Shown here: one piece after another, positions 1 through 11,800 of the stretch
How the letters are laid out: every line of letters starts with the position of its first letter
Numbering within the stretch: the stretch's first letter is position 1
Assembly (NCBI GenBank): GCA_035048485.1
Contig: CM068589.1
Coordinates: 6,318,224 to 6,382,223 of the forward strand
Source of the DNA: Pteria penguin
Taxonomy: Eukaryota; Mollusca; Bivalvia; Pterioida; Pteriidae
Reading direction: 5' to 3'
Length of the DNA stretch: 64,000 bases
Notes under the pieces: generated by a model
The model's input: the letters and a program-made list of their open reading frames with translations, nothing else
Told to the model about the DNA's origin: nothing
The model's database searches: none
Translations under genes and position numbers: made by a program

Positions 1-480
1 TCAAAAGTTTTGTTCTCCCTTTAGTTACGGAGTAGAAGCCCGGAAAGCCTTTCCGATCCTGTCCATTTTCCCCACCCCAAGGGGTTTGACCCCAACTTTG
101 AAACCTACAAGCCATACCCTTTCATATGACACCATCAAAAGTTTTGTTCCCCCTTTAGTTAAGGAGGAAAAACCTGGACAAGGATGGATGGATGGACGGA
201 CAGACGACAGCGGTATAACATAATATGCCCACATTTTTAAATGCAGGCGTACAAAAACGTTACATTGAGATAGGTCAAAGGTCACGTTCAAGGTCACATG
301 ATAAAAAAATTCTGGTACCAACAGAAAGGCATTGCAATTAGGGACACACATGCCAAATAGGAAGGCCCTACGTCTTATGGTTAAAAAGTTATGACCAAGG
401 TTAAAGTTTTTGTGACAGACGGACAGACAGATGGATGAGAATTAATGTCCCCTTGGTTTCCCTAAAAGCGGGGGACAACA
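1..480. repeat. Dispersed repeat with internal direct repeat
   Basis: A motif starting TCAAAAGTTTTGTT and running about 27 bases occurs at 1 and again at 135. A GATGG/GGACAGAC-rich tract occurs at 184-205 and again at about 416-437. Such pieces with AAGGTCA-type half sites are typical of dispersed bivalve repeats. No coding signal on either strand; the 108-codon minus-strand frame here is chance. Confidence 0.55.
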
Positions 481-584
481 AGTTAAAATACTAATGTGCT
501 TATACATGTACAACATACATTTTCATAGTTCTTAAACTAATTTAACATTTGCATATCATTATGAAAAGTGATGCAAATAATAAC

Positions 585-950
585 GAGAGCAACGCTAAGC
601 GTAGCATCCCCTCCCGTGGCATAAAATTTCAATACACTTAAAATGTTGTAATTAATGTGTTGTCAAAAGTTTTATCCAAAATCCCTTTGGTACATTATTT
701 CCATTCCATTCCAGCTCATTGTGACCTTGACCTTGAGAATTTGACCCTGAGACATGGTCATGCCACTTCCTAGAGATGTAAGCAACAATCATGTGTAATA
801 TTATTGAAATCCATCAAGGCGTGAAAAGGTTATGGCCCAGACAAGCGAACACACACACATATACATACATACATACATACATGTATACATACAGACTGTG
901 GTGTTACTATATCCCTCCGCAACAAGTTGAGCGAGGGGATAACAAAATAT
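585..950. repeat. Dispersed repeat ending in GAGCGAGGGGATAAC
   Basis: The stretch opens with AGCAACGCTAAGCGTAGC and closes with CAACAAGTTGAGCGAGGGGA, and it contains GTGACCTTGACCTTGA near 720. A CA/CATA microsatellite lies at 847-891. It resembles short non-coding elements scattered in mollusc genomes. No open frame of note. Confidence 0.5.
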
Positions 951-960
951 AGGAGTATTT

Positions 961-1215
961 AAAAAAACAAGAGGCCCATGTGAGCCTATATCATTCTTCT
1001 GAACACAATTTACTTAATCATCTGACAGCTTAAAAATTGCAGATACACACATAGATATATGTATATTCCCTGAAGTTTATTATGTTTTGACTACATTTTA
1101 TATTGAGAAATGAGTTTCCTCAAATTCCTTCCATAGGTTCTTAAGACGTCAAAAAAGTGAAAAGTTTATGACAAAAGACGTATGCTGGACGACACGCTAT
1201 GACAATAGCTCACTT
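961..1215. repeat. AACAAGAGGCCCATG-type short element
   Basis: It starts AACAAGAGGCCCATGTGAGC and ends with ATAGCTCACTTGAGTC. The two ends are imperfect inverted copies (CATGTGAGCCTATATCAT against CAAGTGAGCTATTGTCAT), as in a small non-autonomous DNA element. It sits just downstream of the last visible exon of the THAP gene. Confidence 0.5.
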
Positions 1216-1260
1216 GAGTCTTTGACTCTATGAAATTAATTAATGTGTAAAAAGAATTAC

Positions 1261-1544
1261 CTGGACCAACTGAATATCTATGACTATCATCGAGTCTAAG
1301 TCTATGAAAGTATAACTCCCATATTTAGCTGAATGCCCTGGGGAATCCGCCCTTCCATCTCCTCCTAGGGTCAGGGCCCTTCCTCTAAGTTGCATATTTT
1401 GAAAATAGTTGTCTTGAAATGATTTCCATACACTTGATATAGCTGGCTGGAGGTAATATTTCTGATGTTTGAAGAAGGTGTTGAGAGAGATAGATTTCAC
1501 GTTTAAATGGTCAAGAAAACGCATTGCTTTGCAGGGAACAAGAC
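1261..1544 (-). CDS. THAP gene exon 6 (GGDGRADSPGH block)
   Basis: Acceptor ATTCCAG, donor CAG|GTAATT, 284 nt, phase 1 in and phase 0 out. It contains GGDGRADSPGHSAKYGSYT then DIQLVQ. The DGR aspartate could be part of an RNase H-like transposase centre; this is inference. The next exon is not in the window. Confidence 0.85.
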
Positions 1545-4500
1545 CTGGAATAATATTTAAATTAAACATATACATGAGTATTGTAAAAACTAAAAATACA
1601 AAAATGATGGACCTATGTAAATCAAGTATCAAAAAAATGTATGTTTTATCCACCCACCCAGCTTTCACTATACAGGTCATATATAACTTTTTATCTTTAT
1701 TGAAATTACATGTACATATATAATTTTGTATGATCTCATAATTCAAAACATTCAAATGGCAGTTTTTGACCTTGACAGTTGATCAACTTTTCAAAAGCCT
1801 CAATTTTGACTAATACCTTTGCACTGAGAGGCTTTATATTTCTCTTTAATCTATATGACATCACTCAGAATTGGAGAAAAATTCTCCAAAAATTGCATGT
1901 TGATAATTTTATTAAACAATAGTTTAGATGATTTGCAGCTATCATGTTATATTTTTAATTAAGGATGATTATGGATACTAATAATATCATATACCACTGA
2001 GAAGAACTGATGCAGATATAAGTAGGTTGCCTGCTGGTACAGCTCCAACCATAGGCTGGCTATTCCAGACTCTGCAGTAGCCACAAACACCACAGGTCTG
2101 TTCCACTTTCAAAAGAGAACCAACAACGGCTTTTATACTAGCTAGAGATGGTGATGCACAGTTTGGACAGTATTGAAAAAGCTCTAAAAGCTGGCATTCA
2201 AAAACAATGTATTTCTGCTCTGTTGCAGGAGTAGAATCAGTCTTCTCACTAAAATATGTAATCATTTTCATAAGATAAATCTATATTTAATTTGAAAATA
2301 TAAATCAAATTGAAAAATGAATCAATTCAAAGTTAATATCAAGGTTTGGTCTTCTATAACTATGTTCACAATAACTCAATGAGAATGTCCATTGTTGCCT
2401 TGACCTTGAACAAGAGATGTAATATCCCCTTCAAGTCTAACACTTTGTTTCAACACTTAACTAACTTTTTAAAAATACATGAAGTGCCATTTAAATGCAT
2501 GTACAGTTCTAAATAATAAGTGTATACTTAGTAACCTCTGTGTCTCGGAAGAGTCATCTGATATATCCTCATCAGAGATAGGTTCATACATTGTATCTTC
2601 ATTTGAAAATTTGTCTGTCTCCTCTAAATCTGATTCACTTGATTCACTACTCATGTTTATGTTTGCTTCTTCATCTGCTTTGGGCACTTGGATGCTACAT
2701 TGTGTTCCTACAGCTACTACACTTGGTTTCTCTTTAATATCTACCTGCACAGCTACATAAATATGAATGATTATAAATTTGATATTTTTATATACCCGTA
2801 TAGACAGAAAAACATAATATCAACTGTCAGTCTGGGAATAAAATTAAACACACATTTAAGCAATAATTGTTTTTATTCATTTTTCAGTGACCCAAAGCTG
2901 TGAATTTGGCATATTTTTTTTTCAAAAAAAAAATTATGTACATGAATATACATGCATAGGAATGTTAACTTACCTTTACTCACAAGTCTTGAATGCACTT
3001 GGATCCTAATAGACCGCTTAAATTTTTTCAATGCAAACTGTGTACCTTTGTTATGCTTGGCTTTGCTATTATCATCAGTTTCATAGATATCCTGTAATAT
3101 TGCATATGATAAATATTTAGTCAGTCATTTTATGACACCATTCAAACTCAGAATGTTAAAACTTGAATATTTTTATTGTTCTAATCATGTTGTACAGGGA
3201 CTTGTATAGATTATATATTCATATCCGTTTAATTTTCTTGTTTTATTTTGTTAACATGTATTTCTACTCTTATTGGACTAAACGGTTTTTCTAAAATATA
3301 AAAGGTTGATGGTGGGGGCAGATTTAATGTGAATAGAAGGAGCCAGGTGGGTAATGGAGGAATCATAGAGAGAAATCCATTTGTTCACAAGTTTCTGTGG
3401 TGGTATATATACAATAACATGTAATGTATGAAATACTTTCTATAAACAATATGATCAAATTAAGCATTATATAATACATTACTAATCTTAATAAAGCTGA
3501 AAAGGGGAAGTGGCAAAAAAGAGAGGAGCCTAGAATATTAATTCACCAGATAAAATTCTCCATCTTGCAAAATAATTGTATGTTTGTTTCCTGTAACATA
3601 GCTAAATATTTTGGGGTTGGTAGATTGGGGATTTCTTTCTTTTTTTTTCGAGATTTTTCATAAAGAATTTTAATGCATCACGATGCTATAAAGTGTAAAA
3701 TCAAATGTTGATATAATCACCCTGCAGGATAAAGTTAGACAAGTCTTGAAGCTGCAGATTTGAATTGAAATTCATTCAAATGAATCAATACTAATGATCC
3801 CTCTTCTTTTCTCTCATTGAGTCAATAAAAGCTTTTTGGTCGGGTTTTAAAAAAGGGCCGGTGGGGTTACAGGAAACAAACATATTTTTTTATTTTTAGA
3901 TAAATTACTTCAGCTGCATGGAATGGCTCGACACCACATACATCCCTATCTTCACCATCATGACTGGTTATTGTCGAGCACCCCCTGGATTCAGATGAAT
4001 CAGCCAGCAGTATCTGTGAATTCATATGGATTTACAGATACATGTGTACATGTACTTGTATAATATCAATAGTATAAAGTACATGTAATATATATTATAT
4101 ACACTATTAGATTATACAAAAATTACTCTGAATTCCTATATTATGTAATACTGAATACTTCTAATATACCCATATTTAAACAAATATCATAAAATATTAT
4201 ACCTTATGGTGAATTTATTAAGTAAAGAACAGAACTTCTTGGCAATGTATATTACTACAGTACATGTGTAAAAATGTAGTTATTTAGCAAATCATAAATA
4301 ATGAGGCGTTCAGTTTTGAAGTATATTTTGAAAAATATACCAAGAATTACCCTCATACACTCTCTCTTTCTGTATGCTTTTCTGTCTGTGGACTTTGGTG
4401 TTGCTGGTATCTGAAGAATTGAGTCATTTTCTCTGTTGTTGGGGGTGGTAATTTCTGAATGAATTGTTGGTACCGCGTGTGGAAGAAGACGTTTCAGCTT

Positions 4501-4761
4501 GACCTCTATTCCAAGGGATTGTTTAATACCATATTCTGCAGGGTAGGAGTCGGGCGTAAAGTGTTTTCCACACAAAACTGAATGCCGCGTGGGTTGTACG
4601 AAATCTTTCCGCTTCGTTCTGACGAATTGCACCCATAACTTTCGAATTTCGAATCTGTCTTCCCCTGGAAACTCGTGCAATGATTGGTTGTGTTTGTGCG
4701 TTGAATTGCAGCCTGCTGCCACACAGAATTTTCCCGATCTTTTTACTCTTTCTTTGGGCAT
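1261..4761 (-). CDS. THAP-domain protein, six exons, 3' end beyond the window
   Basis: The exons on the minus strand are 4761-4351, 4013-3909, 3091-2974, 2752-2536, 2248-1995 and 1544-1261. All have AG acceptors and GT donors, and the phases match at every junction (0, 0, 1, 2, 1, then 0 at the last donor), giving 463 codons. The N-terminus is a THAP zinc finger (C13-x4-C18, W43, C64-x2-H67, AVPT at 96-99), a DNA-binding fold seen in transcription regulators and in P- and Kolobok-type transposases. Next come a linker, an acidic Ser/Glu-rich stretch, a CPNC...CGVC zinc-ribbon-like pair, and a GGDGRADSPGHSAKYGSYT block. The last is a signature I recognise from uncharacterised THAP proteins of invertebrates and fish. 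Such proteins are probably transposase-derived; whether this copy is a host gene or a transposon is open. No stop or frameshift is seen. No further exon is found in 1-1259. Confidence 0.85.
1995..2248 (-). CDS. THAP gene exon 5 (CxxC pair)
   Basis: Encodes the conserved block KYIVFECQLLELFQYCPNC followed by CGVCGYCRVWNSQP and PAGNLL. The two Cys pairs look like a zinc ribbon. This is the most recognisable family signature besides the THAP finger. Acceptor TTTTAG, donor AGTG|GTATAT, phase 1. Confidence 0.85.
2536..2752 (-). CDS. THAP gene exon 4 (acidic Ser/Glu-rich)
   Basis: Acceptor TTATGTAG at 2753-2754 gives the right phase; the alternative CAG at 2745-2747 would break frame with exon 3. 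It encodes a low-complexity acidic stretch (MSSESSESDLEETDKF). Donor CAGAG|GTTACT, phase 2. Confidence 0.75.
2974..3091 (-). CDS. THAP gene exon 3
   Basis: This exon has 118 nt, with acceptor ATTACAG and a strong donor AAAG|GTAAGTT. It encodes a basic segment (ALKKFKRSIRIQVHSRLVSK) that could help DNA binding or nuclear entry. It ends with one base over (phase 1). Confidence 0.75.
3909..4013 (-). CDS. THAP gene exon 2
   Basis: This exon has 105 nt, with acceptor TTCACAG and donor GAA|GTAATT, phase 0 on both sides. It joins in frame to exons 1 and 3. It encodes a polar linker with no recognised domain (ILLADSSESRGCS at the start). Found by splice signals and frame, so less certain than its neighbours. 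Confidence 0.65.
4351..4761 (-). CDS. THAP gene exon 1 (THAP zinc finger)
   Basis: Starts at the ATG whose complement lies at 4759-4761 and encodes 137 residues. All THAP landmarks are present: two Cys four apart, a conserved FP, the invariant Trp, CGKHF and AVPT. The donor is AGG|GTAATT, phase 0. The open frame continues past the donor to 4255, but that extension is AT-rich intron. Confidence 0.88.
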
Positions 4762-4825
4762 TTGGAAGTGAACCTACCGTCGTTTACAGTGACCCGCCAT
4801 ATGTATATCGGAGGTGACAAACTCT

Positions 4826-4841
4826 TGACGTCACATCCGGT
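4826..4841 (-). promoter_or_regulatory. CRE and ETS-like sites upstream of the THAP gene
   Basis: A perfect TGACGTCA palindrome (4826-4833) is followed by ATCCGGT, which read on the minus strand is ACCGGAT, an ETS-type core. They lie about 65-80 bases upstream of the THAP start codon, the usual spot for core promoter elements of TATA-less genes. Confidence 0.5.
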
Positions 4842-5092
4842 GAGATGCTATTTTTTGCACCTTCGGCAATTACGCATTTTAACATTTTTCATAAATAAAT
4901 TCTTACAAGGTAATTTTAAACAAATTTCTTACTCTCAAGTCGAAACGTTTCTATAGGCTTGATTTTAGAATGAAAATCCCTACAACGGGAGTATTCCTTT
5001 AAAATCTTTTATTATACCTGATGAAGGTCAGTGGCGACTATCATTACAATATATTCAATATAAAAGCAGCTGACGGTCTGTGGATAATGTAA

Positions 5093-6885
5093 TTGTGTTC
5101 ATTATTGTTCGGGTTGAAGGTCAGGAGAAACTATCCTTGTGTTCATTATTGTACAAGTTGAAGGTCAGGGAAGAATGTTACTCTGTTCATTACTGTGCCA
5201 CCTGAAGGTCAGGGAAGAAAGTTACTGTGTTTATTACTGTACTACCTGAAGGTCAGAGAATAATGTTATCGTGTTCATTACTCTACCACGTGAAGGTCAG
5301 GGGAAACTATTATTGCGTTCATTACTGTACCAGCAGAAAGTCAATGGAAACTATTATTGTGTTCATTATTGTCTAAGTTGAAGGTCAGGGAAAAATGTTA
5401 TCGTGTTCATTATTGTAACAGTTGAAGGTCAGGGACGAATGTTACTCTGTTCATTACTGTACCACATGAAGGTCAGAGGAGAAAGTTACTGTGTTCATTA
5501 CTGTACCACCTGAAGGTCAGAGAAGAATGTTACTGTGTTCATTAGTGTACCACATGAAGGTCAGGGGAAAATATTATTGTGTTCATTACTGTACCAGCAG
5601 AAGGTCAGGGGAAGATATTATTGTGTTTATTATTGTACCAGTGTAAGGTCAAGGAAGAGTGTTACTGTGTTCTTTATTGTACCACCTAAAGGTCAGGGGA
5701 AACTATTATTGTGTTCCTTATTGTATAAGTTGAAGGTCAGGGAAGAATGTTATCGTGTTCATTATTGTACAAGTTGAAGGTCAGCGAAGAATGTTACTCT
5801 GGTCATTACTGTGCCACCTGAAGGTCAGAGAAGAAAGTTAATGTGTTCATTATTGTACCACCTGAAAGACAGGTAAGACTTATCGTGTTCATTATTGTAC
5901 CACGTGAAGGTCAGGGAAGAATGTTACTGTGTTCATTACTGTACCAGCAGAAGACCAGGGTTAAATATTATTGTGTTCATCATTGTACCAGATGAAGGTC
6001 AGAGAAGAATTTTACTCTGTTCATTACTGTGCCCCCTGAAGGTCAGAGAAGAAAGTTAGTGTGTTCATTACTGTACCACCTGAAGGTCAGGGAAGAATGT
6101 TATCATGTTCATTATTGTACCACGTGAAGGTCAGGGAAGAATGTTATCGTTTCATTGCTGTACCAGCAGAGGGTTAGGGGAAAATATTGTGTTCATTATT
6201 GTACCAGTTGAAGGTCACGGAAGAATGTTATTGTATTCATTATTGTATCAGTTAAAGGTCAAGGAAGAATTTTACTGTGTTCATTACTAACCCACCTAAA
6301 GGTCAGGGGAAACTATTATTGTGTTCATTACTGTACCAGCAGAAGGTCAGGGGAAACTATTATTGTATTCATTTATGTATTAGTTAAAGGTCAGGGAAGA
6401 ATGTTACCGTCATCATTATTGTACCAGCCGAAGGTCAAGGGGAAACTGTTATTCTGTTCATTATTGTACAAGTTGAAGGTCAGGGAAGAATGTTACTCTG
6501 TTCATTACTGTGCCACCTGAAGGTCAGACAAAAATGTTATCGTGTTCATTATTGTACCACGTGAAGGTCATGGAAGAATGTTATTGTATTCATTACTGTA
6601 CCAGTTGAAGGTCAAGGAAGAATGTTACTGTGTTCATTACTATACCACCTAAAGGTCAGGGGAAACTATTATTGTATTCATTACTGTACCAGCAGAAGGT
6701 CAATGGAAACTATTATTGTGTACATTATTGTATCAGTTGAAGGTCAGGGAAGATTGTTATCGTGTTCATTACTGTTCCACCTGATGGGCTGGGTAGGATG
6801 TTATTTTAATTATTGTGTCAGTTGATGGTCAGAGAAGAATGTTAATACATTCATTATTGTAACAACTGAAGGGGAGAATATTGTA
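5093..6885. repeat. 44-bp minisatellite, about 40 copies
   Basis: The unit is roughly 44 bases, built around TGAAGGTCAGGGAAGAATG and GTGTTCATTATTGTACCA, repeated about 40 times with variants (GGGAAACTATTATTG against GGGAAGAATGTTACT). The unit is not a multiple of three, so the frames found here change reading frame between copies and are not genes. Confidence 0.95.
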
Positions 6886-7315
6886 ATGCTTTTATTACAA
6901 AAGCAGAACATCAGTGGTATTCTCTTTAATAGTACTCAGATTTCATCAATCACTAACTTTACGCTGTCCGTCATAGTATAATTGAAGGATATTTATTTCT
7001 ATTTTACCGGTTAACCACAATAATTGGGTGACAATTCACGGAACAATAAAGGAAGTTCAGGGTTGATCAATGACATGTCCGTCAAACTGAAAAAAATACT
7101 AAAATAAAACAAACCAATGACTCCAGGAAATTCTAAATATGGAATACAATGTGTCTATTTCGTTTTTATCCTTTCGCAACTAAAGGAGATAGATACTGGC
7201 AACAATTATGAGATATTAAGTTTACAGTTTCAATGATATCGTAATAGTGAGTAGTGACTTAAACGTAGAATATGTGTACATTGACAGGATATCTGTTAAT
7301 TATTTTTGTCCTCAG

Positions 7316-7356
7316 AAATAAATGGTTTATAATAGAAGCATTTGGTCGTCATTGCG
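7316..7356 (+). other. Possible small upstream exon of the first receptor gene
   Basis: A 41-nt segment lies between TTTGTCCTCAG and GTAAGTTA. In the only open frame it reads NKWFIIEAFGRHC and ends phase 1, which fits the next exon at 8717. It resembles the start of the exon at 10790 (NKWSIKRSC). No signal peptide or start codon was found upstream, so this is weak. Confidence 0.3.
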
Positions 7357-8716
7357 GTAAGTTATATTAAATGATACTCTATCACTTTAAAATCATGTAA
7401 GTGTTAATCTAAGATATGCAAATACGTAATCTGTCCTAAGTTACAGAAAGTTTATCACCCTTTTATGGTGACACTATCTATACTTGCACCACACAGAAAT
7501 GTGCACATATGCAGTCGACCAACCTAAAGAAATGAGAGGTAATTTACGTATATATATCATATTACAAACAAAAAACTGTTGATTGGTATCAAATCCGGGA
7601 ACTCTTTACCTTAATCCAAGCACTGTACAAACGATGACAGTGCCAATAATTTATTCTCACAAACTGTAAAACAACAGTGTAGAGAAAATATAATATATAT
7701 ATGATAGTACATAAATCATAATTACATGCGATAAACTGAATTAAGGGATAAAACTAGAGGCTTTGTTTGATGACAGACTGTAGTTTACATATATTATTAA
7801 AACATGGACATTTCTATTGTTAGACATGTTATTGAGCTTATATACATTAAGATTAAGATTAAGATTAAGATTGTTAAAGTGCGTTTTATTTAATCATTGT
7901 TTTCTCATTTGAGAAATAACATCATCTTGACAATTGAATAAGATTTGAAATCGTCGCCAGTTTCATCAGTATTGCATTATACACATCTTATATTTGTATT
8001 GGCAGTTTAAAGTTTTAAATCTACAAAGCAGTATACTTGTTTTAAGAAGTAGCTTCAACAAATAATTTTCTAGCTTAAGACCATCTTTAGATATCCTACA
8101 ATTAAGTCCCTCGGGAGACGAAAGACATCACTTCTCCACAATAGTGTAGACGGGTGTAGCAAATATTTAAATACATTTTTTTAAGCCATGATATACTAGT
8201 TTTATGTATGAATTTGATTAGCAAGGTGACTTGTTTTATGTATAAATCTGATCAACAAGGGGACTAATTTTACGAAAAAAAAAATCTGACTAGCAAGGTG
8301 ACTAACAAGAACATTACAGACTCAACTTGATTTAGTTAACACCATCAAAAGTTTCACATGTTATGCGAGAAAAAAGTAAAACAACAGAGAACATGTAGGG
8401 AGAGGCATTTATCTGGCGGACTGATTGTAATATGTGAGAACATTATTGTCAATAATGAGAAAGGACGTGCAAAAAAATAAAAAAATAAATAAAAAAATAA
8501 AAAGCAACTTCTGTTATAAATTCAAAAATATTTTAAATATATTGTCATATGAACATTGCAAAATACGTCGTCATATAAACATTGCTAAATATTTAACTGT
8601 ATATTATTGTTTATGTATGTTATGAAAATATGGAAAATATGGTTTTTCAATGGAATTATAATTTTTGTTTTTATTATTTCTGTTCTCATTATTTGTTTGT
8701 TTTTTTTTTATTCAAG

Positions 8717-8823
8717 ATTTACATTTGAGTGTACATCAAGAACATAGCTGGACCCCAATAGAAATAAGAGCAACTTTACTTAATGTTGTGATTTTTCCGG
8801 TGAAAGTCCAGTGGTCTTGTTTG
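8717..8823 (+). CDS. Receptor exon, first half of module 1
   Basis: Acceptor TATTCAAG after a T-rich tract; donor TTG|GTAAGT, phase 1 in, phase 0 out. Encodes LHLSVHQEHSW through VQWSCL; the Trp near the donor lines up with FKWTRI of module 3. The hydrophobic frame just upstream (8665 on) has no ATG and is the polypyrimidine tract. Confidence 0.7.
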
Positions 8824-11800
8824 GTAAGTATGGAAGGATCGATATAACAAGAAATTGATAGTCATTAATGAACAGAAAACACACCATAAGCTAAACGTAA
8901 AAAAGAGAAACATGGTTAAACAAGAACGTATACGGCAAAGCATTTACTTATATGTCTATTAAAGAGAATATTTATAAAATCAACCCAGTCTGGTCCCCTT
9001 TTTTTATCTCGACATTTTTCCTTCACATTTTAGTGATTATCCCTAGTTGTATGAAGGGTATAAAGATAAACATATTACAGACGACAGTACATTAGGTTTT
9101 GGATATACCACAGTATACAATAGTATGCCAATTGTGTTGTAGGATGACAGTCATCAACCAATCTATAGTGCATCACTATGTTGTTATTACTTAACATCAA
9201 GTACAACTGGAAAAAAATGGACAAATATTTGCATGGCAAATACTGATTCTCTATTCTTAGCATACTCTCGACGGGATTACTTCCGGGTTGAAGTCACAGA
9301 CGGGGAATGTCAGAATACTACAGCAATTTTGAAAGATACTTTAACAGTACACAGTAAGTGTACCACGTGCCAAATACACGGAACGACAACGATTTTGATA
9401 GAGATACAGTTGCATAAGGTTTTTAATATACCTACTAGGCCGAGGAATGAAATTAATAATTAAAAGAGAGACTCAACACGAGATTGTGAAATTCAATTGA
9501 GAGCGTTACTAACTCGAAGTAGGCTCAATTGAGATTCTTAATTACTCGGACGGGAACTTGATAACCTCGCGATTGGGGCTGAATAAATCAGTCGGGAATG
9601 TGACCTACTTAGGGTGACTTACTAAGTGTTTAATTCGCAACCATGCTTTACGCGAGGTAGAGTCTAAGTAACTCAGTCGATAGCATGACTTACTAGGGTT
9701 TGAGAATGAGTAACTAAGTCGGGAGGTTGCTTTACTTGGAATTGAGACTCAGTAACTCTGTCGAAAGCACGCTCAATTCGGGTTTGACATAGAATCTTAG
9801 AGAAAAGAATGCTGTATGCGGGTTTACGGCTCACTGATTTTATCGGAACCGTCCTTCACTCCAGGTCGAGATGGAATATCTTAGTCGCAATCGTGCGTAA
9901 CCTTGTGTTTTAGCTGACTATCTCAGTCGAGAGCGTGACTTACTCGATACTGAGACAGAGCTACTTAGTCAGAAACGTACTTTACTCGGGTTTGAGACTG
10001 AGTAACTCAGGAGTTGAGACTAATTACTCAGTCGGTAGCATGACGTACTCGGGGTTGAAACTAAGTATCTCAGTCGGTAGTATGACGTACTCGGGGTAGG
10101 GACTAAGTACCTCAGTGGTTTGCATGCCGTACTCGGCGTTGAGACTTTGTAACTCAGTTGGTGGCATGACGTACTCCGGATTGAGTCTAAGTAACTCAGT
10201 CGGTAGCATGGGTTGAACCTGAGTAACTTAGTCCGGTGGATGACTTACTCGGAACTGAGACTGATTAACACATTTCGGGAGCGCACTTTGGTACAGTGTT
10301 GTTAGTGCCAGTCATGTGACACCAGTTACTTTCGTATTTTACCTTACTTGATTAGAAAATGAGTACTGATTTACTGTGAATTGAGTCTGGGTTAGACTCG
10401 TTTTGTAGTACTCAAATATGGTTCATTATGGCATATTGGTCTCCAAAGTCGGGGTTACTCTACGTTTGAAATTTGTGTATAGCTTTGGCGCTTTGACAAA
10501 TTGTTTTAGGTTATTTTATTCTTTTTGAGACGATATTATCTTACTTTCCATGTAAAAGTTACATTTCCAAATCTTTTTAAGTAAAAAAGTAAAGCTTACT
10601 AAGTATCAGAATCTATATCGAACGAATTAAATAACTACTGCTACTTTTATTTCTAATTAATAATTTATTTGACATGGTATTCGTATCTCCTATATATTTC
10701 AAAAAGTACTACAATTCATTCGAATAACGAAGGAATAGATTAATAATGTAATGTATAATCAATTATAAATATTTGAAATTAATTTTCAGAAAATAAATGG
10801 TCGATTAAAAGATCTTGTGTACGTGATCCCTTAGAATATACTTGCGTTCTTCCTGAAAAACAGATAAATAGTTTTTCTGGTTCTATGACGTGGAGACTGC
10901 TTACAGAAGAAAACTCGGAGTTACATACGTACAGGTTGTCACTCAAACTAGCAACATGTCAAGTCTTCCTTGAATCAAGCGCATTTCATAATGTGAATTG
11001 TGTAGAAAATGCATCATCCTGGCAAGTCAGTCTACGTGTAAATCATAGTTTACTACATAATACCAAATCATTGAAAATGAGATGCGAGGATGAGTCTTTT
11101 CTTCCGGGATCATACAGCACTGGGAGTCATGTCGTTGATCTCCAACAAACTGGTAAGCAGTTTTGCAAATTCATAACTATTGCGTATTTCAATTATAATT
11201 TACAGATTAAAGATCACTGGTACTCGTTAACACTGTACGGAGTCAAATAACACTTATATGTCTTTAAACTACACTAATTGTCACCACATAATGTATTTAT
11301 TTGTTTATTATTTCTTTATTTATTTCGATCGGACGCATTTGCGTGAACCGGGCTGTCGAAAAGAACGTTTCTAATATTTTCTATTATGATCTGTCTTCTC
11401 TCTTCCTATAGAATGAAAGTTAATATATCAAGATAGTATCGTGTTGTCAAGTGAATATCATCATCATCATCATCATTATCATCACCACCACCACAACCAT
11501 CATCTTCTTCGTCGTTGTCATTATCATCATCATCACTATTATTATTATTATCATCATCGTTATGGACGTCCTCCTCGTCGTCATCATCATAATTATGTAT
11601 TACTTTATAACTAAGCTGACGTTTCATAACAAAGGAACGTACATGCTAACATTAATTTTGTGCAGTAGATGAGTATATGTATTTTGACATGTCTCTTCGT
11701 TCATACTGCTGAATTAATTATTTTATGGATGCGATCACTATAAATTATTGACATGTAAATGTGTAATTATGTAACATTGAACAATTAACCCAATATTCAA

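Noticed and set aside
1469..1723. Plus-strand frame over the THAP exon 6 region
   Set aside because: Shadow of the minus-strand exon; no family signature.
5535..6825. Open frames with repeated VPHEGQG / LLYQLKV text
   Set aside because: They lie inside the 44-bp minisatellite, whose unit length shifts the reading frame; no start context or splice logic.
8665..8847. Hydrophobic frame that could be a signal peptide
   Set aside because: There is no ATG in frame and the hydrophobic part is the T-rich splice tract before the exon at 8717.
11406..11672. Asp-rich and Ile-rich frames
   Set aside because: Translation of an ATC trinucleotide repeat in an intron.
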